Assembly (NCBI RefSeq): GCF_900115565.1
Contig: NZ_FOWW01000012.1
Location: 62,001 to 126,000, forward strand
Length of the DNA stretch: 64,000 nucleotides
Source: Amycolatopsis arida
GTDB lineage: Bacteria; Actinomycetota; Actinomycetes; Mycobacteriales; Pseudonocardiaceae
Reading direction: 5' to 3'
The stretch's first letter is position 1. Each line of letters starts with the position of its first letter. Made by a program: the position numbers and the translations under genes. Below the pieces are notes generated by a model. That model was not told the origin of the DNA and searched no databases. It saw only the letters and a list, made by a program, of their open reading frames with translations. Shown piece after piece: positions 1 to 6,815 of this stretch.

Positions 1-272
1 ATCGGCTTGCCGAGCACGCCGCCCGCGTCGTTGATCGTCTCGACCGCGAAGTTGACCGCTTGGATCTGCGGCGGGCCGAGGTAGGCCAACTGTCCGGTCT
101 CCGGCAGTACGTAGCCCAGCTCCAGGACTCCGTTGCCCTTGCCGGCCCCGGTCTGGGGTTGCTCTCCGGTTCCCTCGTTGTCCTGGCCGTTGTCGCCGCC
201 ACCGCACGCGGCGACGACCAGTGCGGTGGCCGCTACCGTGACGGCCGCGCGGATACCCGTCCTGAAGTGCAC
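1..272 (-). CDS. Branched-chain amino acid type ABC transporter substrate-binding lipoprotein (N-terminal part, cut by window edge)
   Basis: The reverse strand reads from a GTG at 272 into the window edge, giving about 90 residues. A GGAGG lies five bases before the GTG. The product starts with a short basic segment, a hydrophobic stretch and the lipobox VVAAC followed by glycines, so it should be exported and lipid-anchored. After a G/N/Q/E-rich linker comes GYVLPETGQLAYLG and then a helix ending in NDAGGVLGKP. That pattern is typical of the Peripla_BP_6 (LivJ-like) family of receptors for amino acids or small amides. The ligand cannot be told. The gene is divergent from the XRE-cupin regulator. 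I am sure of the class, not of the substrate. Confidence 0.8.
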   Translation of the reverse strand, partial: MHFRTGIRAAVTVAATALVVAACGGGDNGQDNEGTGEQPQTGAGKGNGVLELGYVLPETGQLAYLGPPQIQAVNFAVETINDAGGVLGKP

Positions 273-580
273 ACCAGCCTCCAGTCGTTCTGCCTGCACG
301 GACGGTGCCGCGTCCCCGACCGACGGCCGCTCACGGTCGCCGGAACACTGCTCCGTCCGCATGAATTAGGGCGGAATACTAGAACGCGGCGTGCCCGGGT
401 GCGAGCCGATGAACCCGATCGGGACCCTCCTGCAACCTCCCGCGGGCAGCGGCCTTTCGCGAGGTCGGCCAAGGGGAGGAGCGCTGTCTTCCGGTGACGG
501 CCATGCCACGGTGCGTCACTCGTCCGGGTATCCCGAGGGGACGCCGAAGGTCCATTCAGGACGAAAGGGCGGCTGCCAAC
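273..580. other. Divergent intergenic region without a recognisable gene
   Basis: About 310 bases separate the binding-protein gene from the XRE regulator promoter. The stretch around 361-382 is A/T-rich compared with its surroundings and is the likeliest place for the leftward promoter. I could not assign convincing -35 and -10 boxes there. The reading frames crossing it have no ribosome binding sites and look like shadows. Confidence 0.4.
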
Positions 581-609
581 TTGACAAGCCGGTTTGCTGT
601 TCTTGCAAT
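581..609 (+). promoter_or_regulatory. Sigma-70-type promoter of the XRE-cupin gene, leaderless, with operator-like repeats
   Basis: TTGACA at 581-586 and TGCAAT at 604-609 are separated by 17 bases, a near-consensus primary-sigma promoter. The expected transcription start falls on 616, the A of the ATG, so the mRNA would be leaderless. Two inverted repeats overlap the promoter: CTTGACAAG at the -35, and TTGC-N7-GCAA in the spacer and -10. They are plausible autoregulatory operators for the HTH protein encoded just downstream. Confidence 0.65.
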
Positions 610-615
610 GGTGGC

Positions 616-1182
616 ATGGATGACGTGCTCGCCGCGGTGGGGCCGCGGCTCAAGCGAATCCGCCAGGAGCGCCAGTGCACCCTCACCGCGCTCTCGGCGG
701 CCACGGGGATCTCGGTCAGCACACTGTCCCGGCTGGAGTCCGGGCAGCGCAGGCCCAGCCTGGAGCTGCTGCTGCCGATCGCGCACGCCCACCAGGTGCC
801 GCTGGACGAGCTGGTCGGTGCCCCGCCGGTCGGCGACCCGCGGGTGCGGCTCCGGCCGGTCCGCCGCGGCGACTTCACCGTGGTGGCGCTGACCCAGCGG
901 CCGGGCGGTCCGCAGGCGTACAAGATGGTCATCCCCGCCAGCCGCGACACCCCCGAGCCGTGCACCCACGAGGGCTACGAGTGGCTGTACGTGCTCGACG
1001 GGAAGTTGCGCCTGGTGCTCGCCGAGCACGACATCGTGCTCAGGGCGGGCGAGGTGGCCGAGTTCGACACCAGGCTGCCGCACTGGTTCGGCAGCACCGG
1101 CGAGGCCCCGGTGGAGATCCTCAGCCTGTTCGGCCCGCAGGGCGAGCGCATGCACGTCCGCGCCCGCCCGCGTGAGACCTAG
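616..1182 (+). CDS. XRE-family transcriptional regulator with C-terminal cupin domain
   Basis: This 188-residue protein has an N-terminal XRE helix-turn-helix at about residues 10-66 (RIRQERQCTLTALSAATGIS, then STLSRLESGQRRPS). The second half, about 100-175, is a small cupin beta-barrel with HEGYEWLYVLDGKLRLVL and a GEVAEFD turn. Proteins of this layout bind DNA with the HTH and sense a small ligand with the cupin. Longer in-frame starts exist upstream, but ATG 616 sits exactly where the promoter at 581-609 would initiate, so it is preferred. The gene is convergent with the thioesterase, and the 3' ends overlap by four bases. The ligand is unknown. Confidence 0.85.
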   Translation: MDDVLAAVGPRLKRIRQERQCTLTALSAATGISVSTLSRLESGQRRPSLELLLPIAHAHQVPLDELVGAPPVGDPRVRLRPVRRGDFTVVALTQRPGGPQAYKMVIPASRDTPEPCTHEGYEWLYVLDGKLRLVLAEHDIVLRAGEVAEFDTRLPHWFGSTGEAPVEILSLFGPQGERMHVRARPRET

Positions 1183-1616
1183 CGTGGCGGCTGGTCCCGT
1201 ACCACGCAGGTCAGCCGTGCGGTGCAGGTGCGCCGCCCCCGCCCGTCGGTGATCGCGATGTCCACCGTCACCGTGCCCCGGCCCACGTGCAGCGGCGTCG
1301 CCACCCCGGTGACCACCCCCTCGCGCACCGCACGGTGGTGCGTGCAGGACAGCTCCAGGCCCATCGCCGCCCGGCCCGGACCGGCGTTGAGCGCGGCCGC
1401 GACGGAGCCCAACGTCTCGGCCAGCGCCGCGTTGGCGCCGCCGTGCAGCAGGCCGTACGGCTGCAGGTTGCCGGTCACCGGCATGGTCGCTACCACCCGC
1501 TCCGGGCTCAGCTCGACGATCTCGATCCCCAGCTTGTCGTTGAGCTGCTGGTCGGCCACCGCGGGGTCGACGCCGCGCAGCATCGCGCGGTACCCGTCGG
1601 ACGTCTGCTCGGTCAA
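1179..1616 (-). CDS. PaaI/hotdog-fold acyl-CoA thioesterase
   Basis: The product of about 145 residues has the hotdog signature NLQPYGLLHGGANAALAETL. In the PaaI-type acyl-CoA thioesterases this segment forms the helix and active-site loop; GLLHGG carries the usual HGG motif. The C-terminal strands (GRGTVTVDIAIT, RRTCTARLTCVV) complete the sheet. The likely role is hydrolysis of aromatic or other acyl-CoA thioesters in the cytosol. Starts are possible at GTG 1667, GTG 1625 and TTG 1616. I prefer TTG 1616 because AGAGG lies eight bases upstream and the resulting length fits the family. The substrate is not predictable. Confidence 0.8.
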   Translation of the reverse strand: MTEQTSDGYRAMLRGVDPAVADQQLNDKLGIEIVELSPERVVATMPVTGNLQPYGLLHGGANAALAETLGSVAAALNAGPGRAAMGLELSCTHHRAVREGVVTGVATPLHVGRGTVTVDIAITDGRGRRTCTARLTCVVRDQPPR

Positions 1617-1675
1617 CGTTGCCACCTCTTCCGCCTCGGCACCCGGACGGGGGAGCGGGGGACGCACACCACCGG

Positions 1676-1698
1676 GTGTCGGTAGCCCACCCTAGACT
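1676..1698 (+). promoter_or_regulatory. Putative RecA-independent (PafBC-type) DNA-damage promoter of polA
   Basis: GTGTCGGTA at 1676-1684, eight bases, then TAGACT at 1693-1698. In mycobacteria the RecA-NDp (PafBC-dependent) promoter is TTGTCRGTG, eight bases, TANNNT. Seven of nine upstream positions match and the spacing is exact. It is weaker than the copies before uvrB and uvrA. Initiation would be near 1705, about 78 bases before the polA start. Confidence 0.5.
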
Positions 1699-1782
1699 TC
1701 GGCACGTGACCGAGCCTGCGAGGGAACGATTCAACACAGCAGCCCGGCGAACGCCGCCGACGAGCGCCAGCGAGGAGGGGGC

Positions 1783-4524
1783 GTGAACGCCAGCCAGACC
1801 ACCCCCAGCCCCACCACCAGCGGTGAGACCACGGACACCGGGCGGCGGCTGCTGCTGATCGATGGTCACTCGATGGCCTACCGGGCCTTCTTCGCGGTGC
1901 CCGCGGACCGGTTCCGCACCTCGACCGGGCAGGTGACCAACGCGGTCTTCGGGTTCACCTCGATGCTGATCAACCTGTTGCGCGACGAGCAGCCGACCCA
2001 CCTGGCGGTGGCGTTCGACCTGTCCAGGAAGACCTTCCGCTCGGAGGCCTTCGCCGAGTACAAGGCCACCCGCACCACCACGCCCGACGACTTCAAGGGC
2101 CAGGTCGCGCTGATCCAGGACGTGCTGGGCGTGCTCGGCATCCCGGTGCTGACCAAGGAGAACTACGAGGCCGACGACATCATCGCCACGCTCACCACCC
2201 AGGCCGTCGGCGCCGGCTACGACGTGCTGATCTGTACCGGCGACCGGGACGCGCTGCAGCTCGTCGGCGACGCGTGCACCGTGCTCTACCCGCGTAAGGG
2301 CGTGTCCGACCTGGTCCGCTTCGACCCGGCCGCGGTGACCGGCAAGTACGGGCTCAGCCCGGCGCAGTACCCGGACTTCGCCGCGCTGCGCGGCGACCCC
2401 TCGGACAACCTGCCGAGCATCCCGGGGGTGGGGGAGAAGACCGCCGCCAAGTGGATCCAGCAGTTCGGGTCGTTGGCCGAGCTGGTCGACCGGGTCGACG
2501 AGGTGAAGGGCAAGGCCGGCGACGCGCTGCGCGCCCACGTGGACGCCGTACTACTCAACCGCCGGCTCACCGAGCTGGTGCGCGACGTGCCGCTGGAGGT
2601 CACTCCGGACGACCTGGCGTTGCGCCCGTGGGACCGCGATGCGGTGCACCGGCTGTTCGACGAGCTCGAGTTCCGGGTGCTGCGCGACCGCCTGTTCGCC
2701 ACGCTGTCCAGCGCCGAGCCCGAGGCCGACGAGGGCTTCGAGGTGCGCGGGGAGCGGCTGGCCACCGGCGCGCTGGCGGACTGGCTGGCCGCCCACGCCC
2801 GCACCGGCGACCCGGTCGGCCTTTCCTTCCGCACCACCGGCTCCTCGGTGCGCTCCGACCTGCTGGCCGTGGCGTTCGCGACCGCCGACGGCGAGGGCGC
2901 CCACGTCGACGTGGCGGCGATGGACGAGCGGGACGAGCGAGCGCTGGTCGAGTGGCTGGCCGACGCCACGGTGCCGAAGGTCGGCCACGCGCTGAAGGTG
3001 CCGCTGCACGCCACGCTCGCCAGGGGCTGGACGCTCGCCGGTCTCACCGTGGACACCGAGCTGGCCGCGTACCTGGTGCGGCCGGGGCAGCGCTCGTTCG
3101 AGCTGGACGACCTCGCGCTGCGCTACCTGCGCCGGGAGCTGCGCTCGGAGGCCGGCAAGGACGGCGACCAGCTCTCCCTGCTGGAGCCGGACGCGGCCGA
3201 GGCGGAGGACGCCAGGATCGCGCAGGACGAGCTGGTCCGGGCCCGTGCGGTGGCCGAGCTGGCCCAGGCGCTCGGCGACGAGTTGGAGCGGATCGGCGGC
3301 AGCCGGCTGCTGCGCGAGATCGAGCTGCCGCTGCTGGAGGTCATCACCCGGCTGGAGGCCGCCGGCATCGCGGTGGACCTCGACCAGCTGACCGAGCTGG
3401 AGGCGCACTACGCGGCCAGGGTCAAGAACGCCGCGGAGAGCGCGTACTCGGTGATCGGCAAGCAGATCAACCTCGGCTCGCCCAAGCAGCTGCAGGTGGT
3501 GCTGTTCGACGAGCTGGGGATGCCGAAGACCAAGCGCACCAAGACCGGCTACACCACCGACGCCGACGCGCTGCAGACCCTGTACGAGAAGACCGAGCAC
3601 CCGTTCCTGCAGCACCTGCTGGAGCACCGGGACGCCACCCGGCTGCGGACCACCGTGGAGGGGCTGATCCGGTCGGTCGCCGACGACGGGCGGATCCACA
3701 CCACGCTGCAGCAGACCATCGCGGCCACCGGCCGACTGTCCTCGGTGGAGCCGAACCTGCAGAACATCCCGATCCGCACCGACGAGGGCCGGCGGATCCG
3801 GGACGCCTTCGTGGTCGGCCCCGGCTACGCCGAGCTGATGACCGCCGACTACAGCCAGATCGAGATGCGGATCATGGCGCACCTGTCGGAGGACGCCGCG
3901 CTGATCGAGTCGTTCCAGTCCGGCTTCGACTTCCACGCCGCCACCGCGGCCCGGGTGTTCGGGGTCGAGCCGACCGAGGTCACCGGGCCCCAGCGGGCCA
4001 AGATCAAGGCGATGAACTACGGGCTGGCCTACGGGCTGTCCGCCTACGGCCTGTCCCAGCAGCTGCGGATCTCCACCGAGGAGGCCCGCGAGCTGATGGA
4101 CGAGTACTTCGCCCGGTTCGGCGGGGTGCGCGACTACCTGCAGAGCGTGGTCGAGCGGGCCGGCAAGGTCGGCTACACCGAGACGATCTTCGGCCGGCGC
4201 CGCTACCTGCCCGACCTCAACAGCGACAACCGGCAGCGCCGGGAGATGGCCGAGCGGATGGCGCTCAACGCGCCGATCCAGGGCAGCGCCGCCGACATCA
4301 TCAAGGTCGCCATGCTGCGGGTGCACCGGGCGCTGGCCGAGGCGGGCCTGCGCAGCCGGGTGCTGCTGCAGGTGCACGACGAGCTCGTCCTCGAGGTCGC
4401 GGAAGGGGAGCGCGAGCGGGCCGAGGACCTGGTGTGCCGGGAGATGGGCAAGGCCTACGAGCTCGCGGTGCCGCTGGAGGTCTCGGTCGGCTACGGCCGG
4501 TCGTGGAACGAGGCGGCGCACTGA
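1783..4524 (+). CDS. polA: DNA polymerase I
   Basis: This 913-residue protein begins at GTG 1783 behind GAGGAGGGG. It fills Okazaki-fragment and repair gaps and removes primers with its 5' nuclease. The first 300 residues form the 5'-3' exonuclease: LLLIDGHSMAYRAFF, CTGDRDALQLV, GDPSDNLPSIPGVGEKTA. The middle domain corresponds to the proofreading exonuclease but looks catalytically degenerate, as is usual in Actinobacteria. The polymerase domain carries motif A DYSQIEMR with the metal ligand at about D689, motif B (RAKIKAMNYGLAYGLS) on the O-helix, and motif C QVHDELV at about 863-869. The length is normal for the family. The upstream element at 1676-1698 suggests damage induction. Confidence 0.97.
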   Translation: MNASQTTPSPTTSGETTDTGRRLLLIDGHSMAYRAFFAVPADRFRTSTGQVTNAVFGFTSMLINLLRDEQPTHLAVAFDLSRKTFRSEAFAEYKATRTTTPDDFKGQVALIQDVLGVLGIPVLTKENYEADDIIATLTTQAVGAGYDVLICTGDRDALQLVGDACTVLYPRKGVSDLVRFDPAAVTGKYGLSPAQYPDFAALRGDPSDNLPSIPGVGEKTAAKWIQQFGSLAELVDRVDEVKGKAGDALRAHVDAVLLNRRLTELVRDVPLEVTPDDLALRPWDRDAVHRLFDELEFRVLRDRLFATLSSAEPEADEGFEVRGERLATGALADWLAAHARTGDPVGLSFRTTGSSVRSDLLAVAFATADGEGAHVDVAAMDERDERALVEWLADATVPKVGHALKVPLHATLARGWTLAGLTVDTELAAYLVRPGQRSFELDDLALRYLRRELRSEAGKDGDQLSLLEPDAAEAEDARIAQDELVRARAVAELAQALGDELERIGGSRLLREIELPLLEVITRLEAAGIAVDLDQLTELEAHYAARVKNAAESAYSVIGKQINLGSPKQLQVVLFDELGMPKTKRTKTGYTTDADALQTLYEKTEHPFLQHLLEHRDATRLRTTVEGLIRSVADDGRIHTTLQQTIAATGRLSSVEPNLQNIPIRTDEGRRIRDAFVVGPGYAELMTADYSQIEMRIMAHLSEDAALIESFQSGFDFHAATAARVFGVEPTEVTGPQRAKIKAMNYGLAYGLSAYGLSQQLRISTEEARELMDEYFARFGGVRDYLQSVVERAGKVGYTETIFGRRRYLPDLNSDNRQRREMAERMALNAPIQGSAADIIKVAMLRVHRALAEAGLRSRVLLQVHDELVLEVAEGERERAEDLVCREMGKAYELAVPLEVSVGYGRSWNEAAH

Positions 4525-4547
4525 CCTCGGGAACGCGGCCGCCCGCG

Positions 4548-4967
4548 GTGACCCACCCGCGGCGGGCCAGAGACTGGATGGACGCGCACTTCGCCGAGCC
4601 GCTGACCGTGGCCGACCTCGCCGCCGTCGCCGGGTGCTCGCGCGAGCACTTCATCCGGTTGTTCGCCGCGGCCTACGGCGAGACGCCGAAGGCGTACCTG
4701 GCTCGCCGGCGGATCGAGCGGGCCAAGGACCTCCTCCGCGCCGCGAACCTCACGGTGACCGAGATCTGCCTGCTGGTGGGGTTCACCAGCCTGGGCACGT
4801 TCAGCCGGCGGTTCACCGAGCTCGTCGGGACGAGCCCGACCGAGTACCGGGCGGCCGCGCGCGCCGCGGGTCCGCCGCCGATCCCCGGGTGCGTGCTGAT
4901 GATGTGGACCCGACCGGCGCCGAAGCCGTCACTTCCGGATAAGCCTCCGGCGGCCGAGGGGCCCTAG
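4548..4967 (+). CDS. Short AraC-family transcriptional regulator (HTH only)
   Basis: The product of about 139 residues consists almost only of the double helix-turn-helix of the AraC family: FAEPLTVADLAAVAGCSREH for the first unit and LTVTEICLLVGFTSLGTFSR for the second, ending in the conserved GTSPTEYR. There is no sensor domain. GTG 4548 is chosen; GTG 4503, overlapping the end of polA, is an alternative in the same frame, and neither has a clear ribosome site. It precedes a VOC-family gene by 51 bases in the same direction. Short AraC proteins beside VOC proteins are a recurring actinobacterial arrangement, so it probably controls that neighbour. Confidence 0.8.
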   Translation: MTHPRRARDWMDAHFAEPLTVADLAAVAGCSREHFIRLFAAAYGETPKAYLARRRIERAKDLLRAANLTVTEICLLVGFTSLGTFSRRFTELVGTSPTEYRAAARAAGPPPIPGCVLMMWTRPAPKPSLPDKPPAAEGP

Positions 4968-4969
4968 CG

Positions 4970-5008
4970 TTGCTCCCGCCGGCGGTGCGTCGGCGTCAAC
5001 CGGAGCAA
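4970..5008 (+). promoter_or_regulatory. Inverted repeat between AraC regulator and VOC gene
   Basis: TTGCTCC at 4970-4976 is repeated inverted as GGAGCAA at 5002-5008 with 25 bases between. The right arm touches the AGGGAG ribosome site (5008-5013) of the VOC gene at 5019. It could be an operator for the neighbouring AraC protein or an RNA hairpin masking translation. The sequence alone does not decide. Confidence 0.35.
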
Positions 5009-5018
5009 GGGAGCGGAC

Positions 5019-5471
5019 ATGATCAGCAAGCTCTCGCACGCGTCGATGTACGTGCTGGACCAGGACTCGGCCAAGGCGTTCTACACCGAGAAGCTCGGCA
5101 TGGAGGTCCGCGACGACGTCCTGATGGACGAGCGGTTCCGCTGGCTCACCGTCGGGGTGCCGGACCGGCCGGAGCTGGAGATCATCCTCATGGAGCCGGG
5201 GCCGCCGCAGCACGACCCGGAGACCGAGCGGCAGCTGCGCGAGCTGGTCGCCAAGGGTGTGCTGGGGATGGGTGCCTTCGAGACCGACGACTGCCGCAAG
5301 GCGTACGAGACGCTCTCCGCCCGCGGTGTGACGTTTCTCCAGGAACCAGCCGACCGCCCGTACGGTGTCGAGGCGGTGTTCCGGGACGACTCGGGCAACT
5401 GGTTCAGCCTCACCGAGCGGCGCCCGTTCGACCCGGGCAAGGACTGGGGTTTCGCCCCGTCCGCGGAGTGA
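5019..5471 (+). CDS. VOC-superfamily (glyoxalase/bleomycin-resistance-like) protein
   Basis: This is a 150-residue protein of two paired beta-alpha-beta-beta-beta modules. The first module has SKLSHASMYVLDQDSAKAFY and ends in ELEIILMEPG. The second has GVTFLQEPADRPYG, then EAVFRDDSGNWFSLTE. The repeated F/Y-x-D-x-G-N-x-x-x-L/I pattern at the end is characteristic of VOC proteins. An AGGGAG site precedes ATG 5019. The family includes metal-dependent lyases, dioxygenases and drug-binding proteins. The reaction here is unknown. The adjacent AraC regulator is its probable controller. Confidence 0.85.
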   Translation: MISKLSHASMYVLDQDSAKAFYTEKLGMEVRDDVLMDERFRWLTVGVPDRPELEIILMEPGPPQHDPETERQLRELVAKGVLGMGAFETDDCRKAYETLSARGVTFLQEPADRPYGVEAVFRDDSGNWFSLTERRPFDPGKDWGFAPSAE

Positions 5472-5570
5472 GGTCCCGGGAACGCTCCTGATTGCTCTGA
5501 TCGGGTAGCGCGGCCGGAACCGGCGGGTGTTGGCGCCGCGCGAGCGCCATCCGGCTTGTAGCGTGACCAC

Positions 5571-6164
5571 ATGGCGGGCAGAACGGCGCTGGTCCTCGCG
5601 GGTACCGGCATGGTGGACCCGGTCGTGCACGCGTTGACCGCGCAGGGATGGCGGGTGGTGTTGCCCAGCCGCCGGTACAACCCGATCGCTTTGCGGCCCG
5701 GCGAGCGCGGTACCGAGCGACACGGTCGCGGTGGTCGCCGCGCCGTCGGCAGGGAGGGCCCCGGCGTCGCGGTGTGGGTCGCGGCCCACTGGGACCGACC
5801 TCGGGAGCTGGCCGCCGCGGTCGACCGGGTGCTCGACGAGCCCGCGGACCTGCTGGTGGCCTGGGTGCACGAGTCCTACCGCCGCTCGGTCCTGGACGTG
5901 GTCGAGCCGCTGCTCGCCTCGCGTGCCCCGGTGGTGGAGGTGCGCGGCGGCGCGAGCCCGTTCGGCGAGCCGCCGGAGCCGGTGCTGGCCGAGCACCCGA
6001 CCCAGCTCGTGCTGCTCGGCATGGTGTCCGAACGGGACAGTGATAGGGCGCTGTCGCACACCGAGATGGTCGACGGGATCCTCGCCGCGGTGCGCCGCGC
6101 GGTGGACGGCCGGCCGCCGGGCGTCCACCAGGTCGGCCAACTGCGCCAGACGTCCGGCTACTGA
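5571..6164 (+). CDS. Rossmann-like hypothetical protein (SDR-related)
   Basis: This 197-residue protein begins TALVLAGTGMVDPVVHALTA, a glycine-rich turn between a strand and a helix as at the start of a nucleotide-binding Rossmann fold. Later segments (RPRELAAAVDRVLDE, then DLLVAWVHESYRRSVLDVV) have the alternating pattern of short-chain dehydrogenases. The Tyr-x-x-x-Lys catalytic pair is missing, so enzyme activity is doubtful. The hexamer TAGCGT at 5559-5564 lies six bases before the ATG, so the transcript is probably leaderless. The 3' end overlaps the convergent TetR gene by seven bases. Function is not known. Confidence 0.7.
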   Translation: MAGRTALVLAGTGMVDPVVHALTAQGWRVVLPSRRYNPIALRPGERGTERHGRGGRRAVGREGPGVAVWVAAHWDRPRELAAAVDRVLDEPADLLVAWVHESYRRSVLDVVEPLLASRAPVVEVRGGASPFGEPPEPVLAEHPTQLVLLGMVSERDSDRALSHTEMVDGILAAVRRAVDGRPPGVHQVGQLRQTSGY

Positions 6165-6742
6165 TCCGGCCGGGCGAGGCCGCGCACCAGCAGCATCACC
6201 GACTCGCGGATGTCGTCGCGGCTGCGCTCCGGCTGGAACACCCGCCAGTCCAGGGCCACGACCAGCAGGGTGCCGAAGAGCCCCGCGGCCGCCGTGGGGA
6301 TGCGCACCCCGTCCGGCAGCCGGCCGGCGTCGGCGAGCCGCTGCAACTGGTCCCTCACGATCGAGACGATCCGCGCGCGCAGCAGGGTCAGTGTCTCGTG
6401 CCACTGGCCCGGCGTGCGCCACATCTCGCTCACCAGGATCTGCGAGAAACCCGGGTACTCGGCGATGAACTCCAGCGCGGCGTCCACCAGCGACTCCAGC
6501 CCGGCCACCGGGTCGTCCCGCTCGCTGCCGGCCCGCAGCCGCTCGGCGAGCAGGTCCACCCCGTACCGCAGCAGCGCGTCGACCAGCCCGTCCTTGCTGC
6601 CGAAGTTGTAATACACCGTGCCTTTGGCGACCCCGGCCTCGGCGGCGATCTCGTCCACCGTGACCCCGACCAGCCCCCGGCTGGTGGCCAATCGCAGGGT
6701 CGCCTCGAACAGTCGACGCCGGGTGGCGTCCCTGCCGTTCAC
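6158..6742 (-). CDS. TetR-family transcriptional repressor, last gene of the Pip operon
   Basis: This 194-residue protein starts at GTG 6742. Residues 8-55 are a standard TetR helix-turn-helix: LFEATLRLATSRGLVGVTVD, EIAAEAGVAKGTVYYNF, GSKDGLVDALL. The remaining helices form a ligand-binding and dimer domain of no obvious specificity. It lies 73 bases downstream of the YhgE/Pip gene in the same direction. A perfect 14-bp palindrome overlaps the start point of the operon promoter at 9492-9537, so the simplest model is repression of its own operon with release by a membrane-active or lipophilic inducer. The inducer is unknown. Confidence 0.85.
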   Translation of the reverse strand: MNGRDATRRRLFEATLRLATSRGLVGVTVDEIAAEAGVAKGTVYYNFGSKDGLVDALLRYGVDLLAERLRAGSERDDPVAGLESLVDAALEFIAEYPGFSQILVSEMWRTPGQWHETLTLLRARIVSIVRDQLQRLADAGRLPDGVRIPTAAAGLFGTLLVVALDWRVFQPERSRDDIRESVMLLVRGLARPDQ

Positions 6743-6815
6743 GCCCCCTCCTCGCTGTCGGTGATTGGTGTCGTTCGCTGGGCTGCTGTGTGGAATGGTT
6801 CGCGCGCCGGCTCGC

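Noticed and set aside
594-608. TTGC-N7-GCAA at the XRE-cupin promoter as a further site of the amino-sugar IclR regulator
   Set aside because: The interior does not share GYTATNT with the two IclR-type sites, it is single rather than paired, and it is better explained as the local regulator's operator.
556-2538. Long reverse-strand frames opposite polA and neighbours, such as 556-2538 and 2551-4521
   Set aside because: They are mirror frames of high-GC genes: low-complexity R/A/G/V/H-rich products, no ribosome sites and no domains, lying fully over better-supported genes.
6758-6785. CTGTCGGTG upstream of the TetR gene
   Set aside because: It is on the opposite strand to the genes there and is not followed by a TANNNT box at eight bases.
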